Shown: piece by piece, positions 1 through 10,800 of the stretch
Layout of the letters: the number at the start of each line of letters is the position of its first letter
Position numbering within the stretch: the first letter of the stretch is position 1
From: Chromera velia
Lineage: Eukaryota; Sar; Chromeraceae
Direction: 5' to 3'
NCBI GenBank assembly: GCA_018398765.1
Contig: JAHBMJ010001518.1
Location: forward strand, 1-29,160
Length of the DNA: 29,160 nt
Program-made: the position numbers and the translations under genes
The notes under the pieces: generated by a model
Databases searched by the model: none
Told to the model about the DNA's origin: nothing
What the model saw: the letters and a program-made list of their open reading frames with translations, nothing else

Positions 1-720
1 GCGGCCATACAGAAAACGGAATGGAGACATGCCGAGAGTTGAATGAACTGAATCACGATATGCAAACTGATACACAGCCAACCACTTCGGCCAGTCTGAC
101 TGGTGTTCAACCACAAAACAGTGCAGCATTTGCTCAATCGTTTGATTGTCTCTGTCTGTCCATCCGACTGTGGATACCCTCTCGTGCTCATGTTCAATTT
201 TGTTTTCCACAGTCGAGCAAGCTCCTGCCAAAAAGCAGAAAGGAAACGAGGATCACGATCACTCACTACTGATTGAGGCATTCCATACTCGAGGATCACT
301 CATTCAAAGACTGCCTCTGCCGTCCTCTCTGCCGTGATTCCTGAGGAGACTGCAATGAAGTGAGGAGCTTTGAACAGACGATCGATAACAGAGAGAATTC
401 CATTCACCCATTCATTCTTATACAACACCCTCGGGAGTCTAAATACAAAATCAAGAGAGAATGACTGAAATGCAAATTCAGGAATTAGAAGTGGATGCAG
501 GAGGCCTTGCTGCTTCTCTGTCGGTCTCTTCCCTCTCTGGCAAATGTCACACTTCCTTACATACTGCTGGACCGACACATATATATGCGGCCAGTAGAAA
601 GAGCCAGCCAGTTTCAAATAAGTTTTCTCTCCCCCCAAATGTCCCCCCACGGCTGTGTCGTGGTGTTCATAAATCAGATTTTTCTGTAGCCTTTCTGTCG
701 GGACTGCCAGTCGATCGTTG
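1..720 (-). pseudogene. Broken retrotransposon integrase, cut by the window edge
   Basis: The zinc-binding HHCC motif is visible as HH...GGHLGG and CDICQRGK (about 680-526). The DDE core follows: SLDF near 450, SDRDPRF near 245, and the downstream PQSDGQTE near 160 that supplies the glutamate. A TGA at 300-302 interrupts the core with the same frame continuing after it. Around 140 the frame shifts by one; the new frame reads on to SPFRFLYGR at the window edge, a conserved stretch just after the core. Any GPY/F module or chromodomain lies outside the window. Confidence 0.85.
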
Positions 721-969
721 AAAAAAAGCAGTCCGTCTTCTATATGAAAAGGTTGCACTCTCAGCCGTAGTCGCAGAGGCACTCCTTTTTCAAGATGCTC
801 TACTGCTTCCTTTATTTCCCTCCAGAACTGTTCCTCCTCATACCCCTTTCTTATCTTCCCCAAGAACTCTTCATCTGGCTGCATATACACTTCATTCAAA
901 AGAAGCTCACAGACGTCTTTTCTCTCTTCCTGCACCTCTTTCGTCTGTGCGGCCAACCAAGGCACCCTG

Positions 970-2477
970 CTTAATGCATCAGCCACCCTGTTTCGCGCAC
1001 CTGGGACGTACCGAGGTGTAATCTCAAGCTCATCAAACATTGAGACAAACCTGCACATATGTGGAGACATCAGGGTGCGGTTGGCAGACACATTCACATA
1101 TTTCAGAGACTCATGATCCGACCACACCTTAATTGTATAACTTATGTATGGTCTCCACGTCTTCACTGCAAAAACACACCCCAGAAATTCTTTCGCTCTA
1201 ATGTGATACTTCAATTCTGCTGGGCTCATACGATGAGAAGCAAAAGCACACGGATGCAAGTAACCAATCTCCAGATCCTCTTGCATCAAAGCAGCACCCA
1301 AGGTCTCAGGCGATTCGCATGCGTTCACAAAGATTTCAAACGGGCGGGCGGGATCAGGAATAAATAATTCAACCGTATTTCTGACTGCTTCTTTCAGTGC
1401 TTGAAAACTTCTCTCTTCTTTTTCCCCCCACTCAGACACCTGCTTCGCTTTCAACAAAGTATAGAGAGGTCCCGCTTTCTCACTGAAACGGAGAACGAAT
1501 CTCCTTACCCAATTCGCAAACCCCAAGAAAGAGAACACGTCCTTTCTGTTCTTTGGGGTTGGCCACTTGTTGACTGCCTCTGTTTTGCTGACCTCTGGTC
1601 GAACCCCGGTCCTGGAAATTCTTAAGCCCAGAAAGGTCACCTCACTCTGCATGAAGTGGCACTTTGAAAGCTTGGCACACAGATTGTTCTCACTGAGCAA
1701 ATGCAGGTCAGTGTGAATATGTTTTTTGTGCTCCTCTCTAGTGCGTGAATAAATGAAGATGTCATCCAGAAACACCGAAATGAAACAATCGAGACAGGAT
1801 CGAAGAGCAAATTGAATCAGCCTCATCGCAAAAGGTGGCACGTTCGTCAAACCGAAAGAAACGACCAACCACTCAAAAGAGCCATATCGCGTTATGAAGG
1901 CTGTCTTAGAGATGTCTTCCTCCCTGACTCTCATTTAGTGATAGTACTGACATAGATCTAGAGTCATGAAAAATCGTGCCCCATGGAGTCGATCGATTAA
2001 TTCCTGTGGATGAGGGAGTGAATGCTTATCTTTTATTATAATACGATTCAAGCCTGTATAATCGCAACACATCCTCATCGATCCGTCTTTGTTTTATACG
2101 AAAAGAACAGGAGCAGCATAAGGAGAAGCAGACGGTCGAATGAATCCTTGTTCAAGATATATGTCTAGCTGTCTCCTCAGCTCATCTGTCTCTCCTACTG
2201 ACAATCGGTAAGGTGGACGTGCAGGAGGTGAATGACCAGGCTCAAGTTCAATTTTAAAGTCCAAATGAGGACCTCTGGACGGTGGCAGATGAGAGAGTGG
2301 ATCAAAGAAAAGAGACGCATGATCTGCTATAATTTTTTTTACATCATGAGGCACCTCTGGATGTGGTCGATTAAGAAATGCACGCACTTCAGAGAGATCA
2401 GAAGAAGAATAGACAAGATGATCAGAAGAAAGAGAAGTTGTCATCCATTTTCCCCTTTCCATTCCCCCCCAATTCAC
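970..2477 (-). pseudogene. pol: Broken retrotransposon reverse transcriptase and RNase H
   Basis: The RT begins near 2477 after a frameshift at the C-run 2464-2470. Visible RT motifs are GFIRPSASPYAAPVLFV, then a TAA at 2094-2096, MRMCCDYTGLN, LDL with the first catalytic Asp near 1960, and FLDD with the second catalytic pair near 1765 (Ty3 elements usually have YVDD or FLDD). A TAA at 1935-1937 stands where the family usually has the Q of YHQI. RNase H spans roughly 1345-970: its first acidic position, normally TDAS, reads VNACES (AAC codon at 1323-1325), while SDHESLKY and RVADALSR are kept. RT itself looks fairly intact outside the stops. Confidence 0.88.
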
Positions 2478-2724
2478 TCACTTCAGTTGTCTGCACTTCG
2501 CACTCCTCCTGTGCAGGTGATTGTGGGCGCACCGTCTCCATGTACATGATATGAAACGGCGCTCCCCTCTTGATGCAACGTCTAGCCTGCATAGGATTTA
2601 AGAAAGGAGGGCAATTTTCGTCTTTCTTGTACCCTCCTTTCAAAATCACTTCACGGCGTTTGAAAGAGAACCAAAAAGACCGAATTAGATGGTTGAGCTC
2701 GACGTTGTGTGTGTCACTCCATTT

Positions 2725-3705
2725 TCAACCGAGGATCACGTCATAGCCATCCAGGTCAGCAAGCAATGCACCCACAATTTCTGAATACCCCTGTATGCGC
2801 AGAGGTACTTGAGGTACATACTCACTGACCGTAGTGTCCAGTCTCCCATTCTCCTTCACCGCTATCCGATATCTCATAGGGGTCGAAAACCTGCAAATAT
2901 GGAGCTGCCGATTGTGTGCAAACTTGCTATCAATAAAAATATCATCAGCTCCATTATTATAAAACACTTTGACTGGATTGCCAGCAATCGTGCCTTGATA
3001 GACAAATCCCTCTCTGTAACTTTCATCACCATCATCTTCTTCTTCCTCCCCCGACCCCCCACCTTCTTCCTCAACTTCTCTACGTACCTTAGGTTCCCAA
3101 GGAACCACGACGTGATCATCCTCTCTCTGGTTGGGAATCGTTCTCACTCCTGCCACTCGTCTGGGTCCCACCCGATGCGCTGGTTGTGACCCCCGGGGCG
3201 GTGAAGACGTTCGCCGACCAAACGATGGAGTGTCGCTGAAGGTATGCCCCTGACCCCCTGAAGGAACATTGCTTCCAAACCCCCTGCCTGGCTGACGAGT
3301 CTCCTCCCTCCCCCCCAATGCAGAGGGCGACCCAGAAGGAGAAGGGTATCGAGCCCCCTCATAGTATCTGCGAGGAGGAGAGCTTTCTCGTCGAAACTCG
3401 GGAAACCAGGCTGCTCGCTGTGGAGGTTCCCGCCATCCTCCGAATGGGAACGTGTACATGGCACGTGCCTGCGGGGGACCGCGCAACCTATTCCAACACT
3501 GCCTCATCTGATGATTGGGATCACCACACCGGAGGCAAAGTCTCCGTCTCCATCTTTCCTCCCACAGGGCCTGGGGTAATCTGGAGTCGCAAAGCGGCAT
3601 ACCACGACGCACCCCACAGAGTTCCATCAGAGCCGGTCCAGTTGGGTTAATCGGTAGAGACCCCCCTGGAATTGGTCTTGCCCCTTTGGCCCACTTTCCT
3701 CCCCA
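2725..3705 (-). pseudogene. Broken retrotransposon nucleocapsid zinc knuckle and aspartic protease
   Basis: The open part starts near 3627. A CCHC knuckle of the form CX2CX4HX4C (CLRCGDPNHQMRQC) lies near 3500-3540. A proline/arginine/glycine-rich linker and an acidic stretch (EEEGGGSGEEEEDDGDES) follow. The retropepsin-like domain is at about 3015-2730 and ends DGYDVILG, the usual flap-distal motif. The active-site triplet, normally D-S/T-G, reads N-N-G here (two AAT codons at 2953-2958), so the catalytic aspartate is absent. A TGA stop at 2725-2727 follows ILG directly and the frame goes on to about 2422. Confidence 0.8.
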
Positions 3706-3707
3706 AG

Positions 3708-4446
3708 CTACCAGGCTTCGTTGTCTAAGGCCTTCTCCATGGCCTCCTGCAGAGCCTGCGGCTCCTGTCTGTTGGTCTGAAACATGACAGCAGGTGGCAA
3801 ACCCTCAATGTAGCTGTCGAGGAGGTCCCACTCACCCGTCCCTACCTTTTTCAGCTTCAAAGCCTCGACGTCGAACTTGTTATTGTAGTCACTGACAGTT
3901 CCAGTGCACTTAAGGATTGCGATCTTCTTCTTTGCTGCCCTGCGGACATGCTTGTCTCTATACGGACGAAGCAATGTGTCCTTCAAGGCATGTAGGCCAG
4001 TCGCGAAACCCAATACCGTCCTCCAACTTCACCAAGTCAAACCAGTCCTTGAGTTCAGGGCTTAAGTAAGACTTGGCCAGACCGAGTTGACGTTCCGGAG
4101 CGGTCTGAGCATTCGCAAACCAGTCGTCCATGTCAGTGCACCACCTCTCCGCTTTCTCCCACACTCCCGTAAAGACATGCGGATTTTTCAGTGTAGTCCT
4201 GGGAACTTGTTCTCGAACTTCAGGCGCCTGAGGAGGTAGACCACCCTGTCCGCCTCCAAACAACATACCGTCTCCTTGTACATCCATCGGTTGCTGGACT
4301 GCTGCAACAGCTTACTCCATCTGTCTTTACTGCAGTTCTGCCAGTATCTGCCCTTGCTGCTGCTGGGTCTGCTGGACTGCGGTGAGGCCCTGCTGAACCT
4401 GTAGCAGAGTCACACCTACCTCCGCCTGGAACTGCTCAAATGACAT
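3708..4446 (-). pseudogene. gag: Broken retrotransposon gag (capsid region)
   Basis: The frame opens with ATG at 4446 and a glutamine-rich, probably coiled-coil stretch (repeated Q, QQ and QQQQ). Two TAA stops follow at 4327-4329 and 4312-4314, both flanked by the same reading frame. The frame resumes at 4287 and gives a Retrotrans_gag-like region with W-rich helices (WCTDMDDWFANAQ, ELKDWFDLVKLEDG). Near 4000 the frame shifts and continues to 3708 (YIEGLPPAV, a typical end of this fold). Another shift separates it from the zinc knuckle. Both early stops could come from CAA codons by one C-to-T change, which suits the surrounding Q-rich context; that is inference. Confidence 0.75.
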
Positions 4447-4765
4447 CAAGAAAGAAAATCAGAATGGGCAAAGATTTGTCCCTTGGCCGAACCAGCTCTG
4501 TACTACCAGACTGTAAGCTGTGTACAGTACTAGAGGCTCAATTACGATAAGCGTAAATCGTAGGCAGACTCACATTAAAGTCTGACCTAGCAGAGTCAAT
4601 CTGTTGATCCACTATTCAGACCAGCCAACACCACGATCGAGAGACTGGCACAGAACAACTTTCGCACGCAAGGTCAGACGTCACTTTATTCAGACTGAGC
4701 GCACGTGGCGTTGCGAGGTCGGCGGCGGCCCTATCGCGGCGCGACGCTCGTGACAGTCCCACACA
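4447..4765 (-). repeat. Candidate 5' LTR and leader of the retrotransposon
   Basis: On the minus strand this stretch begins TGTGTGGGACTGTCACGAGC, a plausible LTR start (TG). It is GC-rich and contains AATAAA near 4685-4692, a possible polyadenylation signal of the R region. It ends just before the first gag ATG at 4446. The second LTR is outside the window, so LTR length cannot be measured. I could not fix a tRNA primer-binding site. The start could be 4765 or 4755. Confidence 0.35.
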
Positions 4766-5393
4766 ACTGCAGTTCAGTTTTGATTTATACTTAATTCAAC
4801 CAGGATGTTTATTTTCAAACTCTTCTACTTCCAAAGCAGCATGCTTACGCATGAATGACGCTGATTCATTTAATAAACACAATAATGTAACACCACTACT
4901 GAAGTACTGTCTAGATCACTGTACTCAGTGTACTGATGTTTTGGTTTCAATATACCTAAAGTATTTAACTTAGTATTATATGATTTTTTTTTTATATCCA
5001 AAGTTATAAATACTTAGAACTTGCACTTTGTTTTACTAACATTTGTATTAATGTTATGCATTTAATTCACTGGCAGGAGTGAGATTGCAATTTAACTTGC
5101 AAAATGTAGATCGATACATGTAGATATGCAAACACCTTTGATCGTTCAAGTCTGAGAGGGCATCTCCAACTTGAAGCACCCAGCCGGAAAATACAGAATT
5201 ATATTGCAGATTGATTCAGGACTGGCGTGCACAAATACATTCGATCAACATACAGGCGGTCACAGTCAGGGGGCGAAATTCTTCATTTGTGTTTCTTCGA
5301 TGTCACTTGAGCATTTCGCTGCTACAGCATCTGAAACTTCCGGCCCCCCGCTCGTAACTTGTTTACTTCAAATCCAACTTTCATTCCACTGCA
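4766..5393. other. AT-rich spacer with no gene seen
   Basis: The stretch 4780-5130 is clearly richer in A and T than the flanking genes, with T-runs (4986-4995) and no long open frame. Part of it should hold the 3' UTR of the secreted-protein gene ending at 5394. No RNA gene or inverted repeat was recognised. Confidence 0.5.
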
Positions 5394-6853
5394 TTATGCT
5401 TTCTTTTCTCCTCTGTACAGCAGGTCGCTTTTATCGTATCCAACGACAGAGAATGGCACTCCTTTTGGGATCTTGATATCGATATTTCCCCAGACGCCAC
5501 AGAGCGCATCGAAGCTCTTGGCGTTGGCTGTCGTGTTCGAGACAAACAGGCCCAGCGACTCTCGGGTAATGGTCAATGCAGCCCCGTTTGAAAATTTGGA
5601 GTCAAACCAGTTGACATCAAGGACATACGGGCTGCGTTGCTCAATGGGATCGTTGTCCCCGTCTGCTGTATTGGGATCCGCAGCATTCTCGTACACACAC
5701 CTGAAAGGCTGGGAAAACTCATCGGACCCGGGGGAACCTGAAGTAATGAAGGTCCTCAGGCCCGCCGGAAAGAATGTCCCGTCAGAGTTTGAATTCGCGC
5801 CACAAGCCGGGAGGCCGGTGACGAAGTTAAAGTCCTGACCAGTGAAGAAGCCGACATCGAAAAGACCCGAGCTTTCCTTCCCGGTGTCGACGCCGAAGAT
5901 GAGGGCAGAGACGCTCCCGCCCGTTGTTCCCTCTAGACAGGCGAGCTCAAGAGTGATACCGTCAATGTCGAGGATTGTTGCATTGACATACTGCACGGTG
6001 CATGCACACAAAAGGAGTCAGAAGCCGTCGAAGGGTGTTCATACAAGCACAAGCGTCTTGGTCCCGCTGCACTGTCAGTGCACTTCAGTTCGTATACGTG
6101 AAGTGCGAAAAAAAAAAAAAAGTTCTCCTTGCACTCAGAGTCGAATCCTGATCTCCAGAAGGAAGAACGCCAGATCCCTCGAACTCGGGAGACAAACTTG
6201 CACCGTCATGCATGTGTGTCAGCAACTTTTCTTTTCCAACGATCCAAATCCTCTCGCCGCAGAGAAACGCAGCCTAATTGCCTGTTTGCCTCTCTGCATG
6301 CTGGACGTTTACGTTTTGCAGAGAAACAAAAGCATGGTAGCCAATGATAAAAGGGAAGGAAATGCAAAGGAACGGATGACTGACCGACCGACTGACCTCA
6401 TCCAAGAAGAGATGGATGGGAATAGAAGCCCCGAATGGTCCCTTCGAGGGAAGGGGGCCGCCCAAGTACCACGGCTTCTTCACTGCCGCCGCTTTCCCTC
6501 CTGCAGCACAAACACACATACACACACGGAAGGAAAGAAGATGAAGAAACAGAAAAAGAGCCCTCTGGCACCGCACCATCGTTGAATGCAAAGACAAAGG
6601 TCAGTCATTCATGCACACAGCGTTGTTTGTATATGTGTAGTCACGTCGTGTTGTTTACATTCCTTTCGACTTCGCGGTCAGTCCAGGCCAGAGGAGTCAA
6701 AGGAGAGGAGTCAGGGGATCAAAGCAACCGACCGAGGCCACCGAAGTCCAGAGAGTCGAAGTCGAACCCGTCAAGTTTCAGGCCATCCAACTTCAAGTCG
6801 GAAAGGGCACCAGAGGCAACGGTTGCCAGAGACAAAAGCGAGAGACTCTTCAT
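5394..6853 (-). CDS. Secreted protein of unknown family, 3 exons, about 273 residues
   Basis: Exons on the minus strand are 6853-6733, 6500-6397 and 5990-5394. Introns start GTCGGT and GTCAGT and end CAG; phases 1 and 0 match on both sides, and the sum is 822 nt ending in a stop. The start at 6853 gives a classic signal peptide (MKSLSLLSLATVASGA; cleavage expected near residue 15-16). A short run of pentads follows (LKLDG, LKLDG, FDFDS, LDFGG), then a glycine-rich segment WYLGGPLPSKGPFGAS. The large last exon encodes a mostly beta-like domain with four cysteines (in LACLEG, PACGAN, FRCVYE, ALCGVW), enough for two disulfides, and two N-glycosylation sequons (NAT, NTT). There is no second membrane segment, so secretion or lumenal residence is expected. 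I do not recognise the family. It lies head to head with the AP2 gene, about 1 kb apart. Confidence 0.72.
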
Positions 6854-7861
6854 TTTCAGAACGCTGCGCAGGAGAAGAGGTTAGTCACCCGTTTACTCAG
6901 ACTGTAGATTCAGTGTGGAAAATTGTGACATTCGGTGTTGGTTCAAGATCTCGATCCGCTGCATGGGCTGATGATGATTGTATTGAACTGAGTCGATCGA
7001 AAAAACGTCTGCACGCGTCGACCTACGTACCTTCCCTCGAATCTGCATGCATGCACGAATTATATATGTGGGTATGAATCGACTCCGTGCGAATGGCTCG
7101 GAAAGCGAAATTTACTTTTCTTGACAGACGATAAGTGCCCCGACTCGCCCCAAAGGGTTTTTCCGGGGCCGGGGCCATGCATGCATCTTTCGTCGGGCAT
7201 GACTGTTGTTGGACGGACATTATTAATATCGTGCAATCAGACCTCGGAAAGTGTGCTGACGCTGTTCCATTCGTTTCTTCTTTCCTCTGCCAGTATATTC
7301 CGGTATGCATTGCCGTTTTCAAAAGGATTGTCGATCAAGTGGAAGTCATTCGTGTGAAGTTTTCAGAAATCAGACTCGAGAACACTCAGCCAAAACGCTC
7401 ACTGTGAAGGTCCTGTTGCCGGAACTTTAGCGCGAGAGAACCTCTTTCAACATCTTCAACACAGTCAGGGAGCGTGACACGGACTCTCATCAAAGGTCAG
7501 GGCCTACCACCTGTTTCTGCACACAGCCTGGGGAAAACGGTTGGGGCCGGTTCCTTTCGCGTTTCCTTTGGTTGATTTTTGAGAAACAACAGCTTTTGCA
7601 AAGTGAGTTGCTTGGTGATAAGAGGTGCTTTCCCACACGCAAAAAGTACGCATTTGGGTGTTGGAAGCCTGTTAATTGTTTTCAGACGAACCGTACTTCG
7701 TTTCTTGGGCTGGAGTTGAAACGGAAAGCGTTGCATTTCTCCTTCGCTCCCTGTCTCCACACTGTTGCAGCTCACTGTTGAGATACGCTGTTGATATCCG
7801 CTCTTTTGAGGCTCTTGGTGACTGCCGCTACTCTTACAGAACCAAAGCTGTGATCAAAACA
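6854..7861. promoter_or_regulatory. Shared upstream region of the secreted-protein and AP2 genes
   Basis: About 1 kb lies between the two divergent start codons, so the control elements and 5' UTRs of both genes should be here. On the plus side a phase-1 intron can be read from GTGAGT at 7603 to TTTTCAG at 7685; the following piece 7686-7864 ends at the proposed AP2 start codon. It could be a 5' UTR exon or, since its frame is open, extra coding sequence. No TATA box or known factor site was recognised. Confidence 0.4.
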
Positions 7862-10800
7862 ATGGTCAGTCTACAGCTGTGAAGCACAGCTGGAAAGAGA
7901 AGAGATCAGGTAGACGTCTATGACGTGTTGAATGAGCAGAAGACACGGAAACGGACAGAGAAGCTGATTGAGAAGAAGTGAGGCTACTCGTCACAGTTTC
8001 GTTTCGTTGTATTGAGTTTACCCTTAGTCGAGAACTTGTTTCCTGCATTTCTCTCTGAACCAGAGCCTGCAAGTCCTCCTCTTTCTGAACTTGGGGGATC
8101 TTTCGAACACTTCGCCTCCTGCGTTGACTTTGGACTTCTGCTTGCCTTTCCAGCTGCCTTCCCTGCCCTTGCAGTCGAACACTGCTGTCCATTATACACT
8201 GGGTTTTCATCTACCTCCCTACCCCACTCACTTCCTGTCGCATCCATGTTTCCGTCTTGCCCTTCGATGGCCATATTCCATCTCCTCCCTTTGATATTTG
8301 CACCCTCCCTTGTGTTTTCAGCCTGAAGGGACGGGACCTTTTACCCTTGTCTGCCCTTCGTTTTCTTCGTTGTTCCGCATGTCGGCGGGGTCAGCATAAC
8401 ACAATGCCTCTGCTGCCCTTGTTTTGCGTGCGTGCAGAGCGGCACAACCCCTGCCCCACCCGCCCTCCTGTCCGAGGGCGAAGACCCTCATCACGCAGAC
8501 GGAGACGGCACAAAGGAGAACGATAACGGGGACGAGCAGCCGAAGAGCCCCCAATCCGCTGTCAGGGGCGTTTTTTGGAATCGTGCGACAGACAGCTGGA
8601 CAGCGAAGTGGGTCGAGTCAGGGGGCACAATTCGAAAGCGGTCGTTTTCTGCGAACAAATACGGACACGGGGAGGCACAGAAGCTGGCGGAGGAGACGAG
8701 GTTGGGCAGAGACAGGGAGAGGGAACTGAAGAGGGACAAAAACAAGACGGTCAGTCGGTTCGACACATGATGCTTTCCGTTGAGTACTGCTTGAGAAGAA
8801 AGTCCCAGAAGTTTCATGGAAATTCCATCAAAAGAAGGAAGGACAGAGACAGCAGGCAGTCAAAGCAGAAGTCCGCAAGACAGTCATGTCGCAGATTCGA
8901 TTTGTGCGTCTCTTGTTTTCATTCCTCTCTGCCATTCATTCAGTTTCACTTTCTATCTGCCCTTGTACGCGCTCTCTCTCTTTCCCTGCAGACTCTCGCC
9001 AAGCGTCTGGCTTCTGAGGAAGCCGACGCGTTCCCTTCCCTCCCCGACCCCTTTGCCGGGTCTTCTGCAAGTCCGTCTCCTCAGCAGGCTCTGATGCCTG
9101 TGTCGATGTCCCCCCTCAAAGACCAGACCGCTATCAAGGGATCATCCGCTCAAGCCATCAACAGCAGTCTCATGAGAGGAGAAATCGGACTGCATGCAGA
9201 CAAAGGAGGGGGGGCGTTTTTTGGCTTTCCATCTCCTGCCGTTCTGGGCCCCAACAGTCTTCTTCCGATTCCCAGAGAGAAACAGAAAGAAAGCAGAAGC
9301 GCGCAAGAGAGTGTAGAGAAAGAAGGAGAAGGAGAGGCAGATCAGTACAACAGCAACAGCATCAAAGAATTGGACTCTGTTGCTCAAAGAATTTCCCCCG
9401 TCTCCCTTCCCCCCAGCTCAAAGGGGCCTGTGCAGAAAATGCCATCAACGGGGGAAGGATGTGAAATACCTCCGTCCGGTGTGCTTTCGTTTGCGGCTTC
9501 AAGTCTGCCCCTCCCCCCTCTACCGGGATTACCCCTTGCTGCAACATCGTCCGAAGGACCCGGAGGGGAGAGGGAGGGAGGGACCAACCAGACAGGAATT
9601 GCTGATGCAGCAAATTCCATTTTGGGGGGAGGAATCAGTATGAATGGTAACGGGGCGGCACTAGGAGTAGGAGTGGGGGGGGTTCCGGGAGACGGAATGC
9701 GAATTGGTTCTCCTACCTACCCGCCAGGAGGTCTTGACGGTTTCAATCTCCTCTCTGCTGCTGCCGCGCTTGCTGCAGGGGGGATCTCCTTTCCCGGACC
9801 CGACTCTCTCCTCACCCCCTCGGTTGATCTTTCAAAGACAGCCTGCACCACAAACCCAGTAGCAGATGCATCGCATGGAAAAGCTGTTTCGTCAAACAAC
9901 ACACTGGACATCAGCCGGCAGAAGCAAGTTTCAGCTCGGGGAGGCTCCAATTCAGAGACGAAAGGCGTCTCTTCAGCGCAAGGAGGCGACGCGCCGGCCC
10001 CGAAAGGAGCTGCCCCCCTTCTCATTCCCCAATTACGCCAGCTGTCCTTGTTGGCGGCTCTTCCTGCTCCCAATCAAACAAACCAACATCATCCCACTCA
10101 AATGCAAAAGTTCACCAACAAAAAGCAGCAACCCTTCTCCGTTCCGAGCCGACAGCCCTCTGTGCCTCTGCAGACGCCCAATCCTACCCAGTCGAACAAA
10201 GACACCCCCAGCCGAAACAACCTCCAACCTCCCCACACGCTGGCCCCCCCAAGCCAGACAGCCGTACCCACACTGGCGTCTCGTCTCGGTGTCGGGGGTC
10301 CCTCTGCATCCAAAACGCCGAACAATTTCCCTCTCTCCGCCCAACAAGATGCAAACCGTCACACCCTCATCCAACCCCACACAAACTCGAATCACATGCG
10401 AGCTGATACTCTTGCTGTCGGGGGCAGTGGAGGAGGAGCAGGTGTCCCGATGTGTGCCTACACTGCCCTGGCCGCTCGGCCTCACCCGAGGGCAGAGGGT
10501 GAGCAAGAAGCTCACAGCCGCTGTCTGCACATACCGCATCAGAGTAATGTCAGAGGGGTGTTTTGGAACAGAAAGAGTAAGAGCTGGGTGACCAAATTTT
10601 GGGATAGGGGTGAGGTGACCATCCGTTCCTTCTCCACAAACAAATACGGATACAACAAAGCAAGACAACTTGCCGAAGCGCTTCGAACAGAGCATGACAG
10701 AAAGCAGGCAAAACAGCGAGCAGAGAGTCGAAATGGAGGTGCGCAGAGAGCATCTAGCGCTCACGGTCAGAGATTGATTCTGTCCAGAAAAAACTCATGT

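Larger units (their letters stand above)
1..4765 (-). mobile_element. Decayed Ty3/gypsy LTR retrotransposon, 3' end outside the window
   Basis: Read on the minus strand, the order is leader, gag, CCHC zinc knuckle, aspartic protease, reverse transcriptase, RNase H, integrase. RNase H before integrase is the Ty3/gypsy (Metaviridae) order. The coding region carries several in-frame stops (4327-4329, 4312-4314, 2725-2727, 2094-2096, 1935-1937, 300-302) and at least four frameshifts (near 4000, between 3708 and 3627, near the C-run at 2464-2470, and near 140). Catalytic positions in protease and RNase H are altered, so the copy cannot be autonomous. The element runs off the left edge within the integrase C-terminal part, so the 3' LTR is not visible. 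The right boundary is placed at a TG-starting candidate LTR edge at 4755-4765 and is uncertain. Confidence 0.93.

Noticed and set aside
6138..6160. T-loop-like word suggesting a tRNA
   Set aside because: No acceptor stem, anticodon arm or A-box could be built around it.
5842..6585. 247-codon plus-strand open frame
   Set aside because: It lies opposite the secreted-protein exons and introns, is low complexity, and has no domain.
7984..8326. Hydrophilic minus-strand open frame within AP2 intron 1
   Set aside because: It overlaps another open frame on the opposite strand, has no domain, and its splice context is weak.
8575..8991. N-terminal 139 codons of the long open frame that continues into the AP2 protein
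   Set aside because: This part overlaps AP2 domain 1 in another frame and crosses a GTCAGT..CTGCAG intron; it has no AUG start and reads as intron noise.
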